The notes under the pieces: model-generated
The model's input: the letters and a program-made list of their open reading frames with translations, nothing else
Told to the model about the DNA's origin: nothing
The model's database searches: none
Shown: positions 7,067 to 16,497 of the stretch, one piece after another
Numbering within the stretch: position 1 is the stretch's first letter
Layout of the letters: each line of letters opens with the position of its first letter
Position numbers and translations under genes: made by a program
NCBI GenBank assembly: GCA_028277225.1
Contig: JANQHB010000055.1
Location: 1-34,913, forward strand
Direction: 5' to 3'
From: Chlorobium sp.
GTDB taxonomy: Bacteria; Bacteroidota; Chlorobiia; Chlorobiales; Chlorobiaceae
DNA: 34,913 bases

Positions 7067-9532
7067 TTACTGGGCAAACTGTCCGAAACTGAAAATGAAT
7101 TTCCATCCCTGGCTTTCTTCACCCGGATTGCTCTCGACAAAATCGAAACCGTAACCATAATCGAGTCCTATGAGGCCGATGATCGGCAGATAGAGCCGCA
7201 GACCAAGGCCGGCCGATTTCTTCAGATCGCTGTAATCCATATCACTTGTCGAGTTCCAGAGGTTGCCGGCTTCGTAAAATACCAGCGCATAAATACTTGC
7301 GGTCGGTGAAAGTGTCAAGGGATAACGCAGTTCACTGGTAAACTTCGAGTACACCCGGCCCGTATAAAGATCAGTGTCTGTGTTGAGCTTGCCGATCGCT
7401 CGGTCATCGTAGCCTCTTAGCGGAACCGTGTTGAGCGAGGAGAGTCCGCTTCCTCCCATGTAGAAAGAGTCTGTATAGGGGATGTAATCGTCATCTTCAA
7501 AGGTATCCAGATACCCGTGCTGTGTTCCCAGGTGCAGAACAAGGTCTCCAACAAGAGGGAAATACCAGTTCGATGTTCCGATGAACTTGTAAAAATCGAC
7601 GCTGCCGGGCAGTGGTCCGCCTGCCAGCTGGGCTATGATCGAGTTTTTGCTGCCCCTCCGGGGATAGATCGGATTGTCGATGCTGTTTCGGGTAAGTGTC
7701 TGCGTAATGGAGATTTCTTCAGCAGTGTCCGGCTGATTTTCAGCATCGACAAAGCTCAGGAGTTCCCCTTCACTGTGCAGGTATTTCAGTTTCCAGTTGA
7801 TCGTGAAATAGTCATCCGGCCAGGTAAGGCGTCTGCCGACATTCATTGAAGCGCCATACTGTTTCAGAAGGTTGTCGTCGTCGCCGTCATCAGTATAGTT
7901 TCTCTGTGTCGAGAAAATGGAAAAGCCGACAGCAGTCGGAGTTCCCCATGCCCACGGTTCGGTAAACGACAGCGAAAGCGTCCTGTAATCTTCGTTACCG
8001 AATTGCCACTGGAAAGACAGTTTCTGTCCGTCGCCATGCGGCAGCGGATCCCATCCCTTGCCGTTGAAAAGATCCGAAAGCGAGAAATTATTGAAGGTGA
8101 CGCCAACAGCCCCGGTAAAGCCGACATTACCACTGTAACCGACAGACGCATTGAACGTATCGGTCTGTTTCTCGGTCACGTTATAGGTGATGTCCACCGT
8201 TTTTGTCGCTTCATCAGGCTGGATATCGGGCCTGGTCGTTTCGGGATCAAAATAGTTCAACATGGAAATTTCCCTGACGCTTCTGACCACTTTCTTGCGG
8301 CTGAACATGTCGCCCGGGACGGTTCTCAACTCTCTGCGGATGACATGGTCCTTGGTTTTTGTGTTTCCACTGATGTCAACGTTTCTTATTCTGAACTGCT
8401 CTCCTTCACGAAGCGTGATGTTGAGGTCAAGCGAGTCGGGGGGGACGACCTGTTCTTGCATAGATGTCCTGAACGAAAGGTAGCCACGGTCGAGATAGAG
8501 AGAGGAGATGTCGCGGTTTTTCTGGGAGAAATTCAGCCGTTCCTGGATTTTCTGTTCATTGTATCGTTCTCCTTTCTCGATTCCGAAGACTGTGTTGAGA
8601 ATCTCGTTGGTGGCGAAATCTTTTGTATTCCCTGTCCAGGTGATATTCCTGATATAATAGACAGGACCTTCTTCTATGAAAATATCGATGTTGAGGCCCT
8701 TGCGATCATCGGTATAAGATATCGAGTCGCGCAGGATCTTCATGTCACGAAAACCGTTTTCACGGTAAAATCCGACAAGCAGCTTTTTATCCTGGCTGTA
8801 AGCTTCCCTGTCGAGCTTGGGCTGGCCGAAAATTGTTTTCCACCATGCGTTCTGATGTGTCTCGTCGAACACGCCGCGGAGCTTGCCATCCTTGAAGGAG
8901 TCGTTTCCGTGAAACCGGATTTTTTCGATAATGACCTTGGTGTTTTCATCGATAGTAAACACCGCATCTGCCCGGTTACTGCCGGTCGGCTTGAGGTCGA
9001 AAGAGACCTCAGCCCTCAGGTATCCTTTTTCAGAGTAGGTTTTTCTGATGTTCTCGGCGGCTGTGATCAGACTTTGTTCGTTGACATGCCTGCCGGGATA
9101 GAGAGCCGTAAGCGTTTTGAGCTCCTTGTCTTTGATTTTGTCATTGCCGTTGAAAACAACATTGTCGAGGATAGGCAGTTCAACGACGATAAAACGGAGG
9201 GCTACGGCTTTCCCTGAAATATTTTGTTCGGCCTGTATGTCGCTGAACTTTTTCTGTTTCCAGAGATATTCAATCGTTCCCGGGATTTCAGGCCCGGGTA
9301 TGGATACGGTATCACCCTGCTTGAGCGGAATATTGTTGAGCAAGTCGGTCTCTTTAACGGTCTGCAGACCGTCAAATGATATTTGGGAAACGGTATATCG
9401 TGCAATCTGCTTCTGAGGCGATCCGGTTGCGGCAGAAAGTTCTGCACCTGTTAACGTTGAAAAAAAGAAAAACAGCAGACCGATAATGATGCTGCCCGGC
9501 ATGAGTGATAGTTGTTTCATGAAATTGCACAT
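7067..9532 (-). CDS. bamA: Outer membrane protein assembly factor BamA (Omp85)
   Basis: The essential outer-membrane insertase that folds beta-barrel proteins. The 821 residues have a signal peptide (hydrophobic 11-30), about five POTRA domains (about 45-430, with recurring VxFxGN cores such as NVVFNGNDKIKD and NVDISGNTKTKD) and a C-terminal 16-strand barrel (about 450-821). The conserved loop-6 motif is LRGYDD with Arg706. The last residues FGQFAQ depart from the usual terminal Phe. It begins 9 bp after the uppS stop, so uppS-bamA form an operon. AGGAAAG in the end of uppS supports Met1; Met5 is an alternative start and gives a cleaner signal peptide. Confidence 0.94.
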   Translation of the reverse strand: MCNFMKQLSLMPGSIIIGLLFFFFSTLTGAELSAATGSPQKQIARYTVSQISFDGLQTVKETDLLNNIPLKQGDTVSIPGPEIPGTIEYLWKQKKFSDIQAEQNISGKAVALRFIVVELPILDNVVFNGNDKIKDKELKTLTALYPGRHVNEQSLITAAENIRKTYSEKGYLRAEVSFDLKPTGSNRADAVFTIDENTKVIIEKIRFHGNDSFKDGKLRGVFDETHQNAWWKTIFGQPKLDREAYSQDKKLLVGFYRENGFRDMKILRDSISYTDDRKGLNIDIFIEEGPVYYIRNITWTGNTKDFATNEILNTVFGIEKGERYNEQKIQERLNFSQKNRDISSLYLDRGYLSFRTSMQEQVVPPDSLDLNITLREGEQFRIRNVDISGNTKTKDHVIRRELRTVPGDMFSRKKVVRSVREISMLNYFDPETTRPDIQPDEATKTVDITYNVTEKQTDTFNASVGYSGNVGFTGAVGVTFNNFSLSDLFNGKGWDPLPHGDGQKLSFQWQFGNEDYRTLSLSFTEPWAWGTPTAVGFSIFSTQRNYTDDGDDDNLLKQYGASMNVGRRLTWPDDYFTINWKLKYLHSEGELLSFVDAENQPDTAEEISITQTLTRNSIDNPIYPRRGSKNSIIAQLAGGPLPGSVDFYKFIGTSNWYFPLVGDLVLHLGTQHGYLDTFEDDDYIPYTDSFYMGGSGLSSLNTVPLRGYDDRAIGKLNTDTDLYTGRVYSKFTSELRYPLTLSPTASIYALVFYEAGNLWNSTSDMDYSDLKKSAGLGLRLYLPIIGLIGLDYGYGFDFVESNPGEESQGWKFIFSFGQFAQ

Positions 9533-9541
9533 CGTTGTTAG

Positions 9542-10372
9542 TTACTTTCCTGGTATAGCGTTATTGTCGTCTTTGAGCTGGTCACTTGTGAGGCCGAAAC
9601 GGCGTTCCCTTTTCTGGAAGTCCCTTATGGCGTCGAAGAACTGATCTCTTCGAAAATCCGGCCAATATATATCGGAGAAATATATTTCCGAATAGGCACT
9701 TTGCCATAAAAGAAAATTACTGATACGAAATTCACCGCTTGTTCGTATCAGTAATTCCGGTTCAGGCATTCCGTGTGTTGAAAGAAACGATTCAAGACAT
9801 TGTTCGTCAAGATCTTTCGGAGATAATTTCCCGGCCTCGATTTCAGTGCAGATCGATCTGCACGCCTGTAAGATATCCCATTTTCCGCTATAACTCAACG
9901 CAATACAGAGGGTAAGGCCGGTATTGTTTTCTGTGAGTTCCATTGTTTCAGAGATTGTCTGGCGGACTTTCCGTGGCAGTTGTGGGATATTGCCGATGAC
10001 GTGCAGTCTTATATTGTTTTTATACAGGGCCTTGGCTTCCTTCTGCAATACCTTGATAAGCAGCTGCATAAGGGCGGATATCTCTTTTTCGGGTCTTTTC
10101 CAGTTCTCTATTGAAAATGTGAACAGGGTCAGGTACCGGATGTCGAGTTTTGCTGCGGCTTCTACCACGTCACGTACAGCATCGATTCCGGCAGCATGTC
10201 CTTCAATGCGGGTTTTTCCTTTCTGTTTGGCCCATCGGCCGTTTCCGTCCATGATGATTGCAATATGGGCCGGAAGATTTCCTCTGGATTTCAGTTCGTT
10301 TTCTTTTTTTTCTTCCTGGGGATCGGTCGGGGATTTGAACCAGCGGGATGTCAGTGCTCCTGATAAATCCAT
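9542..10372 (-). CDS. uppS: Isoprenyl (undecaprenyl) diphosphate synthase
   Basis: This cis-prenyltransferase condenses isopentenyl units to make the C55 lipid carrier for peptidoglycan and LPS. Signatures: IAIIMDGNGRWA with the catalytic Asp, GHAAGIDAVRD, TLFTFSIENWKRP, and the C-terminal RTSGEFRISNFLLWQSAYSE and WPDF. From Met at 10372 the protein has 276 residues, still with a 30-residue N-terminal extension before the core (usual length about 250). The frame is open upstream to an ATG at 10483, giving 313 residues; the extra 37 look unrelated to the family and neither start has a good ribosome binding site. Genes for uppS and bamA are adjacent in many bacteria. Confidence 0.92.
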   Translation of the reverse strand: MDLSGALTSRWFKSPTDPQEEKKENELKSRGNLPAHIAIIMDGNGRWAKQKGKTRIEGHAAGIDAVRDVVEAAAKLDIRYLTLFTFSIENWKRPEKEISALMQLLIKVLQKEAKALYKNNIRLHVIGNIPQLPRKVRQTISETMELTENNTGLTLCIALSYSGKWDILQACRSICTEIEAGKLSPKDLDEQCLESFLSTHGMPEPELLIRTSGEFRISNFLLWQSAYSEIYFSDIYWPDFRRDQFFDAIRDFQKRERRFGLTSDQLKDDNNAIPGK

Positions 10373-10483
10373 AGTGAGACATTCGGAATAGTAGACGTCA
10401 GTATCATCGTGACCCTTTTGGCACAGGTCCGTTACCTTTTTCAGCGATTCAGGTATCCGGCTGAAACCTTCGGCTCGGGGCAT

Positions 10484-10734
10484 TGCTGTTCTCGGGTGCC
10501 TTCAAGCTGAACGGAGCAGCAGGTTGTCCTGCAGCGTAGCCGCTTGTGACCATAAACAAAAAGTGCCCTTTTCAGGGTGCACGTCCAAGGTCGTGTGATC
10601 ATCGGTAGTCAAGATATATGAAATTGAATTATATGCAGTTATTTATTATTATACAAACCGTATGTTATCGTTCGTTGCCGGCTTGAGGCAACAGTTATCG
10701 ACAGTGGTTTTCAATATTTGACAGTAGCCCGGCC
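10484..10734. other. Divergent intergenic region uppS / gatA
   Basis: No gene is seen here (362 bp if uppS starts at 10372). It must carry promoters for both directions. The AT-rich part 10618-10660 with TTGAAT (10624-10629) and several TATTAT/TTATAC runs is the best candidate for the gatA promoter, but spacing is poor. GTGCCCT...AGGGTGCAC (10563-10582) forms an imperfect hairpin of unknown role. Confidence 0.4.
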
Positions 10735-12189
10735 GTGATTTTTTCCTCATATAAGCACCTGCGCAACAAACTTCTCGAACGAGAGATCACCTGTGAATCG
10801 GTTGTCCGCGATTACCTCGGAAGAATACAGCAAAACCGTCACAGGAACGTCTATATAGCTGTTTTCGAAAAAGAAGCTCTTGAGCGAGCCAGGGAACTTG
10901 ACAGGAAACTGGAAAACGGTGAGCGTCCCGGACGGCTTTTCGGGCTTCCCATGGCGATCAAGGACAACATCGCCATCGAAGGTTTCGGGTTGACCTGTGC
11001 CTCTGCCATTCTGTCGAATTATACCGCGGTGTATCATGCTACGGTTGTCGACAGACTGCTTGCCGAAGATGCTGTTTTTCTCGGCAAGGTAAATATGGAC
11101 GAGTTTGCCATGGGCAGTTCCAACGAGAATTCCGCGTTCGGACCGGTTCTCAATCCTTTTGATGAAAAACGTGTTCCCGGCGGCAGTTCGGGGGGGTCGG
11201 CAGCATCTGTGGCCGGTGACCTCGCGATGGCGGCCCTCGGGTCCGATACGGGAGGTTCGGTAAGGCAGCCTGCCGGATTCTGCAATGTGGTCGGGTTGAA
11301 ACCTACCTATGGAAGGGTATCCCGATACGGACTTGTCGCGTTCGGTTCATCGTTCGACCAGATCGGCGTTCTTGCCGGAAATTGTGACGATGCCGCACTG
11401 GTTCTGGGTGTCATTGCAGGAAAAGACCAGTTCGATACGACGTCTTCCGGCCATGCGGTTCCGGACTATCCCGCTGAGATGAAGAGCGTCTCCGTTGACG
11501 GTCTGAAAATTGGTGTTCCCCGTGAATATTTTCCTGAAACCCTCCATGGTACGGTGGCCTCGGTTGTAAAAAAACGACTCGACGAACTTCAGGAGGCAGG
11601 TGCCGAACTTGTTGACATAACCCTGCCGGGAAGCGATTACGCTATAGCAGCCTATTATATTCTGACGACAGCAGAAGCTTCGTCCAATCTTGCCCGTTTT
11701 GACGGTGCCCGGTATGGATACCGCTCAGAAAAGGCCGATAACCTGTCGGAGATGTATGTCAATTCGAGGACCGAGGGATTCGGCAGCGAGGTCAAGCGAC
11801 GGATCATGCTTGGAACCTACGTTCTTTCGGCAGGGTATTACGATACCTATTACAAAAAAGCACAGCAGGTAAGAAGAGTGTTCCTGAACAGCTATAAAGA
11901 GGCATTCGACAGGGTCGATGTCATTGCCGGGCCGACATCCCCGTTCCCTCCGTTCGGCATTGGGGACAAGACCGAAGATCCGCTCGAAATGTATCTTGCC
12001 GATGTGTTTACCGTGCCGGCCAGCATTGCCGGTATGCCGGCAGTCAGCGTTCCTGCGGGCTTTGACGATACCGGGTTGCCTGTAGGTCTCCAGCTCATAG
12101 GGGATTTTTTCCGGGAAGGCACAATCCTGGGCGTAGCCAGATCGATACAAGAGGCCTGGCAGAACCAGGGAGAATTGCAGGAGAAATAA
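10735..12189 (+). CDS. gatA: Glutamyl-tRNA(Gln) amidotransferase subunit A
   Basis: This amidase subunit of GatCAB releases ammonia from glutamine for conversion of Glu-tRNA(Gln), and often Asp-tRNA(Asn), to the amidated form. The 484 residues are normal length. The Ser-cisSer-Lys triad is intact: Lys76 in MAIKDNIA, Ser151 in PGGSSGGSAAS and Ser175 in DTGGSVRQPAGF, in the amidase-signature block (about 143-195). It starts with GTG at 10735. gatB and gatC are not in the window, so the complex is encoded at dispersed loci, as is common. Confidence 0.95.
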   Translation: MIFSSYKHLRNKLLEREITCESVVRDYLGRIQQNRHRNVYIAVFEKEALERARELDRKLENGERPGRLFGLPMAIKDNIAIEGFGLTCASAILSNYTAVYHATVVDRLLAEDAVFLGKVNMDEFAMGSSNENSAFGPVLNPFDEKRVPGGSSGGSAASVAGDLAMAALGSDTGGSVRQPAGFCNVVGLKPTYGRVSRYGLVAFGSSFDQIGVLAGNCDDAALVLGVIAGKDQFDTTSSGHAVPDYPAEMKSVSVDGLKIGVPREYFPETLHGTVASVVKKRLDELQEAGAELVDITLPGSDYAIAAYYILTTAEASSNLARFDGARYGYRSEKADNLSEMYVNSRTEGFGSEVKRRIMLGTYVLSAGYYDTYYKKAQQVRRVFLNSYKEAFDRVDVIAGPTSPFPPFGIGDKTEDPLEMYLADVFTVPASIAGMPAVSVPAGFDDTGLPVGLQLIGDFFREGTILGVARSIQEAWQNQGELQEK

Positions 12190-12224
12190 ACGACGACCGG
12201 CACCGTTCAATACCATTATCCCGA

Positions 12225-12252
12225 TTGTACAATACTGTCTTCAGGTTATACT
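12225..12252 (+). promoter_or_regulatory. sucD: Candidate sigma-70-type promoter of sucD
   Basis: TTGTAC (12225-12230) and TATACT (12247-12252) are separated by 16 bp, close to housekeeping consensus. It lies 109 bp upstream of the sucD ATG, implying a leader of about 100 nt that contains a small GCGG/CCGC hairpin (12276-12287). Confidence 0.4.
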
Positions 12253-12360
12253 GTCCGGAATGCCCGGCACGTATGCGGAAAACCGCCTGAACAGTTCAAC
12301 AACGCAACAAGTCTACAATACAACCGCAGCTTACAGAATAACGAAGAAAAGAAGAACAAT

Positions 12361-13263
12361 ATGAGCGTATTAGTCAACAAGGATACCCGGCTTGTCGTAC
12401 AGGGTATAACCGGAGGTGAAGGAACGTTTCACACATCCCAGATTCTCGAGTACGGCACGAACGTTGTCGCCGGTGTTACTCCCGGTAAAGGAGGACTCCA
12501 GTATACCGGAAACGACAGGGATACTTTTCCCCGGCCGGTTCCGGTCTATAACACGGTAAAGGAAGCCGTTGAAGCAGAGAATGCCAACGCGACCGTGATT
12601 TTCGTTCCGGCGCCGTTTGCTGCCGATGCGATCATGGAAGCGGCAGAAGCCGGCCTGAAAGTGATCATCTGCATAACCGAGGGTATACCCGTTAACGACA
12701 TGATGAAGGCCTACAACTATGTACAGGAGCGCGGAGCTGTTCTTGTGGGTCCGAACTGTCCCGGTGTTATTACGCCTGACGAGGCCAAGGTTGGCATCAT
12801 GCCCGGATTCATTCACAGGAAAGGTTCGATCGGTGTGGTGTCCAGGAGCGGAACGTTGACCTACGAAGCGGTGCACCAGTTGACCAATGTCGGACTTGGC
12901 CAGTCGACCTGTATCGGTATCGGGGGTGATCCTGTTATCGGCACGCGCTTTATCGATGCGATCAAACTTTTTGCCAAAGATGACGAAACAGAAGGTCTTG
13001 TCATGATCGGAGAGATTGGCGGAAGCGCCGAAGAGGAAGCCGCAGAATACATAAAAAAACATTTCAAAAAGCCGGTTGTCGGCTTTATCGCCGGCCGGAC
13101 GGCTCCTCCCGGACGCCGGATGGGGCATGCCGGCGCGATTGTTTCAGGCGGCAAGGGAACAGCCGAGGACAAAATCAGGGCCATGGAAAAGGCGGGAATA
13201 AAGGTTGTCGAAAATCCTGCCGACATCGGTGAAGCAATGCTTGATGCCTTGGGAAGAACCTGA
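12361..13263 (+). CDS. sucD: Succinyl-CoA synthetase (ADP-forming) alpha subunit
   Basis: This is the CoA-binding and phospho-histidine subunit of succinate-CoA ligase. In green sulfur bacteria the enzyme runs in the succinyl-CoA-forming direction of the reductive TCA cycle. The 300 residues contain the CoA-binding fold (GITGGEGTFHTSQILEYGT near the start), GPNCPGVITP (about 133-142), SRSGTLTYE and the active-site histidine in GRRMGHAGAIVSGG (about His256). The leader GAAGAAAAGAAGAAC before ATG supports the start. sucC is not adjacent, as in several genomes of this group. A weak hairpin (CAGGAT/ATCCTG, 13269-13286) follows the stop. Confidence 0.95.
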   Translation: MSVLVNKDTRLVVQGITGGEGTFHTSQILEYGTNVVAGVTPGKGGLQYTGNDRDTFPRPVPVYNTVKEAVEAENANATVIFVPAPFAADAIMEAAEAGLKVIICITEGIPVNDMMKAYNYVQERGAVLVGPNCPGVITPDEAKVGIMPGFIHRKGSIGVVSRSGTLTYEAVHQLTNVGLGQSTCIGIGGDPVIGTRFIDAIKLFAKDDETEGLVMIGEIGGSAEEEAAEYIKKHFKKPVVGFIAGRTAPPGRRMGHAGAIVSGGKGTAEDKIRAMEKAGIKVVENPADIGEAMLDALGRT

Positions 13264-13304
13264 TCTGTCAGGATTAGACGATCCTGCTTGTATCGTGAGT
13301 TTAA

Positions 13305-13403
13305 TATATAGGTCCTACAGGTCCCATAAGTCCTATAGGACCTATAGATTTTCAAGAGCGATGCTCCCCAAACTTTTCGCCAAGGCAATTATCTTCCCAC
13401 TGA
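13305..13403 (-). repeat. 9-bp-periodic palindromic element, copy 1 (inverted)
   Basis: The core (13307-13347) is made of TATAGG-type 9-base units; the flank to about 13400 matches copies 3 and 4 when read on the minus strand (words such as GAAGATAATTGCC, GCGAAAAGTTT, ATCGCTCTTGA). The first unit differs (CCTACAGG), weakening one hairpin arm. It lies between the 3' ends of sucD (+) and kdsD (-). Confidence 0.75.
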
Positions 13404-13454
13404 GAACTGAGAACTGCCATCTATCTCGTCACACGTCACTAGTCACTCGTCACT
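13399..13454. repeat. Heptamer repeats abutting kdsD stop
   Basis: ACTGAGA twice then ACTGCCA (13399-13419), followed by CGTCACA, CGTCACT, AGTCACT and CGTCACT (13427-13454). The array ends 2 bp from the kdsD stop codon (13457-13459). Confidence 0.75.
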
Positions 13455-13456
13455 AC

Positions 13457-14437
13457 CTACAGTCCCAGCGTCACGAGATCATGAATATGAAGCAGGCCGA
13501 CGGGTCTGTTTTCTTCGTCACAGACAAGCAGTTGGCTGATTCTGTGTGACTCGAGTATGTTCAGGCAATCGGCAGCGAGGATGTCAGGAGTGACGGTTTT
13601 CGGTTCGGTCAGCATCACGTCAGCTGCAGTGAGAGAAAGGAAATCGCCGGTACCCTGAATGAGTCTTCTGAGATCGCCGTCGGTGAATATGCCGGAGAGT
13701 TGACCTGTACTATCAACGATGCCGCTCATTCCGAAACGTTTTGTGGTTATTTCAAGGATCAGCTCGGTCAGGAGGGCGGATTCAGAGACAAGGGGAAGTG
13801 CGTCGCCGGTTGCCATGATATCGGAAGCTTTCATGGTGAGCCGGCGTCCGAGGAGTCCTTTGGGGTGTGTGACGGCGAAATCCCGATGTGTGAATTTTTT
13901 TTGTTCCATGAGGCAGAGCGCAAGAGCATCACCCATGGCCAGCATTGCTGTTGTCGAGCTTGACGGGGCCAGGTCGAATGGACAGGCTTCCTTTTCAACG
14001 CTGACATCGAGAACAATATCCGCTTTTTCGGCAAGGTACGAGCGTGTGTTCCCGGTGAACGCCAGTATGGAAACGCCGATTTTCTTCAGAGCTGGAAGGA
14101 TGAAATTCAGTTCTTCGGTCATACCGCTTTTTGAAAGGCAGATGACAGCATCATATTTTGAGACAACTCCGAGATCACCGTGAGCAGCTTCTGCAGGGTG
14201 CATGAATAGTGCAGTTGTTCCGGTCGATGTCAGGGTTGCGGCTATTTTCTGGCCTATTATCCCGGATTTACCCATACCGGAGATTATGATCTTTCCTTTG
14301 CAGGTGCCGAGAAGTTTGACCGCAGTATGAAAATTATCGTCAAGGAGTGTAGCGACGCGTCTGAGTGATTCCGCTTCCTGAAGAATGATTCGTTTGCCTG
14401 ATTCAATGATGCTCGTGGATGATTCAGGTGTGTTCAT
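13457..14437 (-). CDS. kdsD: D-arabinose 5-phosphate isomerase (KdsD/KpsF family)
   Basis: Converts ribulose 5-phosphate to arabinose 5-phosphate, the first step towards Kdo of the LPS inner core. The 326 residues hold an N-terminal SIS sugar-isomerase domain (about 36-175) with ISGMGKSG (52-59), HPAEAAHGDLG (80-90), LSKSGMTEEL (101-110) and a Ser/Thr-rich phosphate-binding segment near 159-163, then HPKGLLGRRL (191-200) and two CBS domains (about 205-326). Order and length match the family. ATG start; no strong ribosome binding site. It stands alone on the minus strand with the flippase cluster diverging upstream. Confidence 0.93.
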   Translation of the reverse strand: MNTPESSTSIIESGKRIILQEAESLRRVATLLDDNFHTAVKLLGTCKGKIIISGMGKSGIIGQKIAATLTSTGTTALFMHPAEAAHGDLGVVSKYDAVICLSKSGMTEELNFILPALKKIGVSILAFTGNTRSYLAEKADIVLDVSVEKEACPFDLAPSSSTTAMLAMGDALALCLMEQKKFTHRDFAVTHPKGLLGRRLTMKASDIMATGDALPLVSESALLTELILEITTKRFGMSGIVDSTGQLSGIFTDGDLRRLIQGTGDFLSLTAADVMLTEPKTVTPDILAADCLNILESHRISQLLVCDEENRPVGLLHIHDLVTLGL

Positions 14438-14628
14438 GTGCAGATGTCAGGTTTTAAGGCTGCTTTTCTGTTCTGTTGGATGCCGTTCCGAAATTACCGT
14501 TGAAAAGAACATCGGTATGAGTGCCGGTAAGGGAAAGTTTACAAAAACTACCAAATATTGATATTTTTATTACAATCTGAGCTATTGTTGGCGGAATTAG
14601 TCCTTTTTCCAAGAAAAATCAAGTGGTT

Positions 14629-14976
14629 ATGAGTTGGCTTATCATTTTGTGTTTTGCACTCCCGGTTTTGTTTGGTCTCCTTTTTGTCATGACGAAATTC
14701 GTCGGGCATATGAAAGAAGAGCAGAACATGGAAATCGAGTCATTCAAGGACTCGCTGATCGATGAGAACAATCCCGTCGGGCTGTCGGGTAAAGAGCTTG
14801 AAAGCATGAAGATGCAGCAGGAAGAAGCCCAGAAGCATTTGCGTGAAGTGATCGCGAAAATTCCCGTTGAAGAGAAAGACGGAAGGCTTCGGCCGGCGTT
14901 TGATAAAATGAAACAGTTCCGGGACAAGGCATCTGAAAAATCAGCAGGTAACGGTAACGGAGCCGGGAAGAATTGA
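14629..14976 (+). CDS. Hypothetical small membrane-anchored protein
   Basis: Not recognised. A 115-residue protein with one N-terminal hydrophobic helix (about 3-22, WLIILCFALPVLFGLLFVMT), then a charged, helix-prone region rich in Glu, Lys and Met and a Gly/Asn-rich tail (NGNGAGKN). It looks like a single-pass anchor with a short coiled-coil-like domain. An in-frame GTG lies two codons upstream (14623), but ATG at 14629 is the likelier start. It is 30 bp upstream of the flippase gene and probably co-transcribed, hinting at an envelope role. Confidence 0.6.
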   Translation: MSWLIILCFALPVLFGLLFVMTKFVGHMKEEQNMEIESFKDSLIDENNPVGLSGKELESMKMQQEEAQKHLREVIAKIPVEEKDGRLRPAFDKMKQFRDKASEKSAGNGNGAGKN

Positions 14977-15006
14977 CCTGCGAGATCACAACCGGGTTGC
15001 AGTTCC

Positions 15007-16497
15007 ATGCTCGATAAGCTGAAACTGCTGGCCAGGGATACCGTTATCTACGGTGCCAGCACAATTCTTGCGCGGGGACTGAATTATATTCTTGTTCCCC
15101 TCTATGCCAATCTTCTGACGACCTTCGAAAATGGTGTTCATGCGCTGATATATGCAAATATCGCGCTGGCCAACGTACTGTTTGCCTATGGGATGGAAAC
15201 ATCCTATTTGAAAGTATCCTCCGATACGATACGGTCGGGTGATGACAGTGCCGGATGCTTTTCAACAGCAGTTATATCCCTTTTTCTGACATCGACATTG
15301 TTTACCTGCTCGATTCTGCTTTTTGCTCCTGTAATTACAGGACTTATAGGATTGAGTGGTGATCAGGTGGAGTTTATACGGTATGCGGCCATCATTCTCT
15401 GGCTCGATGCCATGCTGGTTATTCCATTTGCTGAACTGCGCCTGAAGCGCAAGGCTGTTCAGTTTGCCGTCGCAAGGGTGATTGGTGTGGTTGTCGTCGT
15501 TGCCGCCGCTTTTATACTGATTATCGGCCTGGATGCCGGTCTCAAGGGGGCTTTTTTTGCCAATATCGCAGGATCGTTTGCCAGTCTGATCATTGTTCTT
15601 CCGGTGTTCCGGCAATTCAGGCGCCTGTTCTCGACAGATTCCCTGCGGGAGATGCTCAGGATCGGACTTCCGTATGTGCCGACAGGGATTGCAGGTCTTC
15701 TTGTGCACCTTATCGACAGGAATGTCCTTATAAGAATGCGACCGGATGACATCGAAAGGATATACGGTCCGGGATTCCAGTCTTCAGATATTGTCGGGAT
15801 ATATGGCCGTGTCGCTGCGTTCGGTATTCTTATACAGCTCTTTATCCAGGTGTTCAGGTTTGCCTGGCAGCCTTTTTTCCTTCAGCATGCAGACGACCCG
15901 GAAGCCAAAAAACTTTTTGGTCAGGTCCTGAGTATCTCAAGCGTTTTTGCCATGGTCATTGCTCTGGCGGCGACACTTTTTGTTCCCGACCTGGTCAGGT
16001 ATCACTATTTCGGGTCACTCTATCTGCTTCCTCCGGCTTACTGGATCGGCTTGTCCATACTTCCGTGGATCTTTTTCAGTTACATATTCGATATGATCTC
16101 GACAAACCTTTCTGCCGGTATTCTTATTACCGGCAGTACGCGGTATCTGCCGGTTGTAACCTTTGCCGGTGCAGGGGTTACGACTGGCGTATGTATTCTG
16201 CTCGTTCCCGTTATGGGAATGGACGGAGCAGCGATAGCCATACTGTCGGGCACGGTCGTGATGAGTCTTTGTATGGGGTATTTTTCTCTGAAAGTGTATC
16301 CGAACCGCTACCAGTGGCTCAAACTTTTCCTGCTTCTCGGAGCCGGATTGCTGCTGGGGCGTATGCCCGGCATTGTCAATATTGACAAAATCTGGTTTGA
16401 TACGATTCTGACTGTCGTTTATCTCGGAATAGTCCTCGTCGTTTTCCGTCACGAAGGTGATTTTGTGCTGAGGTCGCTGAAGAGGAGGGGGGAGTAG
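15007..16497 (+). CDS. Polysaccharide/oligosaccharide flippase (Wzx/RfbX-like, MOP superfamily)
   Basis: A 496-residue integral membrane protein with about 12-14 hydrophobic segments and the typical N-terminus of lipid-linked oligosaccharide flippases (KLLARDTVIYGASTILARGL, then VPLYANLLTTFENGVHALIY). It probably moves undecaprenyl-linked sugar units across the inner membrane for LPS or capsule assembly. No glycosyltransferases or polymerase are adjacent, so the substrate cannot be named. A MurJ-like role is less likely because the N-terminal pattern is of the polysaccharide synthesis type. The ATG follows the small membrane protein by 30 bp. Confidence 0.82.
   Translation: MLDKLKLLARDTVIYGASTILARGLNYILVPLYANLLTTFENGVHALIYANIALANVLFAYGMETSYLKVSSDTIRSGDDSAGCFSTAVISLFLTSTLFTCSILLFAPVITGLIGLSGDQVEFIRYAAIILWLDAMLVIPFAELRLKRKAVQFAVARVIGVVVVVAAAFILIIGLDAGLKGAFFANIAGSFASLIIVLPVFRQFRRLFSTDSLREMLRIGLPYVPTGIAGLLVHLIDRNVLIRMRPDDIERIYGPGFQSSDIVGIYGRVAAFGILIQLFIQVFRFAWQPFFLQHADDPEAKKLFGQVLSISSVFAMVIALAATLFVPDLVRYHYFGSLYLLPPAYWIGLSILPWIFFSYIFDMISTNLSAGILITGSTRYLPVVTFAGAGVTTGVCILLVPVMGMDGAAIAILSGTVVMSLCMGYFSLKVYPNRYQWLKLFLLLGAGLLLGRMPGIVNIDKIWFDTILTVVYLGIVLVVFRHEGDFVLRSLKRRGE

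Noticed and set aside
8003..9217. 404-residue open frame opposite bamA
   Set aside because: It is the antisense shadow of the unambiguous bamA coding sequence and shows no recognisable domain.
10716..10721. TTGACA before gatA as a -35 box
   Set aside because: It is 13 bp from the GTG start, leaving no room for a -10 box and transcription start ahead of the gene.
13297..13350. CRISPR array
   Set aside because: The repeats are 7 or 9 bases, contiguous and degenerate, with no regular unique spacers and no cas genes.
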